Assembly (NCBI GenBank): GCA_905215655.1
Contig: CAJMQT010000045.1
Coordinates: 1-15,044, forward strand
DNA length: 15,044 nucleotides
DNA from: an uncultured bacterium
GTDB taxonomy: Bacteria > Bacteroidota > Bacteroidia > Bacteroidales > Bacteroidaceae
Direction of reading: 5' to 3'
Shown: in pieces, positions 14,519-15,044 of the stretch
Layout: the number at the start of each line of letters is the position of its first letter
Position numbering within the stretch: position 1 is the stretch's first letter
The notes under the pieces: generated by a model
The model's input: only the letters and a program-made list of their open reading frames with translations
The model's database searches: none
Told to the model about the DNA's origin: nothing
Position numbers and translations under genes: made by a program

Positions 14519-14697
14519 AACCTACATTATTCATAGGCTTTCGTTACGAGAGTTCCAAATGTCTGTGCGTCAGTGAAAGCACAGCGATGACGATGCCGGA
14601 TGTAGTAAATCCTACTTCCAAAGAGGAAGAGCGAGCACTTTGCTGACGTACAGGCAGTTGGGACTCGCAGTAGAAACGCCTATGAATAATGCAGGTT
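14519..14697. repeat. 179-bp inverted-repeat element
   Basis: The left arm (14519-14573) and right arm (14643-14697) are inverted copies of about 55 bp, agreeing at roughly 43 positions, best at the outer 20 (AACCTACATTATTCATAGGC against AACCTGCATTATTCATAGGC). Pairing continues weakly inwards. No frame longer than about 60 codons lies inside. It appears to be a MITE-like or palindromic intergenic repeat, without a transposase. Confidence 0.75.
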
Positions 14698-14990
14698 AAG
14701 ATAGGGGAAAGGCGTAATTTAGTGTGTGTTTCTCACCATCTCAACGACATAACCAGTTGGAGTTTACCCAAACCATGTTTCACCGTAACGCGCTGACTAA
14801 ATGTACTTTACCGTGAAGGATGAAAAACACTATACACAAATGCACGCACGGAGGAGGTGCTATCATTCACCGTATTTCGCTGTCATGCAACGACTTACAT
14901 GCCCGTGAAGGTGTGGAACACGATTTGGAAAAATATTTTTCGGTATCAAGGAGTTCCGGCAAAATACCTTATAGTTAGCTCCACCGTTAT
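14698..14990. other. Non-coding spacer between two inverted repeat arms
   Basis: 293 bases with no convincing gene, promoter or strong hairpin on either strand. Short related motifs (CACCGT, ACCGTGAA, CACCGTA, CCGTGAAGG) recur between 14777 and 14916, but they do not pair perfectly. It may be the inside of a longer repeat whose other end lies past the window. Confidence 0.4.
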
Positions 14991-15044
14991 AACCTGCATT
15001 ATTCATAGGCGTTTCTACTGCGAGTCCCAACTGCCTGTACGTCA
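14991..15044. repeat. Second, perfect copy of one arm of the repeat element, cut by window
   Basis: These 54 bases are identical to the reverse complement of 14644-14697, the right arm of the neighbouring element. The copy begins AACCTGCATTATTCATAGGC and continues to the window end, so it is probably the start of another copy of the same inverted-repeat element. Confidence 0.85.

Noticed and set aside
14777..14920. Apparent inverted repeats built on CACCGT/ACCGTGAA
   Set aside because: On checking, the reverse complement of ACCGTGAA is TTCACGGT, not TTCACCGT; the pairs carry mismatches and do not make a convincing stem.

Overview
The window looks like chromosomal DNA of a Bacteroidota member, most likely a Prevotella-type Bacteroidales. 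Three signs point there. The promoters match the Bacteroidota sigma pattern (TTTG, 19-20 nt spacer, TAnnTTTG) in front of several genes. The cytochrome bd operon is headed by a small DUF4492 membrane protein. A secreted protein ends in the 'VYNLAGQRV...GKKFINK' type of tail common in that group. No rRNA, tRNA, CRISPR array or intact insertion sequence was seen.

Layout. 1-3014 (minus): a DUF4492 protein, cydA and cydB, encoding the high-affinity bd quinol oxidase; cydB runs off the window start. A divergent promoter region separates it from 3194-4141 (plus), an exported DUF362 protein. 4142-4597 holds a 113-bp near-perfect hairpin element, a remnant of a Crp/Fnr-type regulator, and a 28-bp palindrome beside a consensus promoter. 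4598-6325 (plus) is a two-gene unit: a lipoprotein followed with no gap by a secreted HExxH metallopeptidase-like protein (DUF4932 type). 6326-6621 carries what looks like a transposase relic. 6622-7551 (plus) is cysteine synthase, ending in an AT-rich hairpin shared with the convergent 7647-9896 (minus) CPA2 cation/proton antiporter with two RCK_C domains. 9897-10097 is a GC-rich inverted-repeat element. 10098-11321 (minus) is peptidase T, and 11602-12873 (plus) is a divergent NhaC-type Na+/H+ antiporter with a structured leader. 12874-13053 is a large bidirectional hairpin. 13054-14358 (minus) is a multidomain secreted protein. 14359-15044 contains its promoter, a 179-bp inverted-repeat element and a second perfect copy of one 54-bp arm at the window edge.

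The genes are mostly independent housekeeping or envelope functions: microaerobic respiration, ion and pH homeostasis (two antiporters), cysteine synthesis, tripeptide hydrolysis and secreted proteins. The least understood unit is the lipoprotein/metallopeptidase pair. The most unusual DNA is the set of long hairpin or inverted-repeat elements between genes, one of them with mismatches biased toward G-U pairs on one strand.
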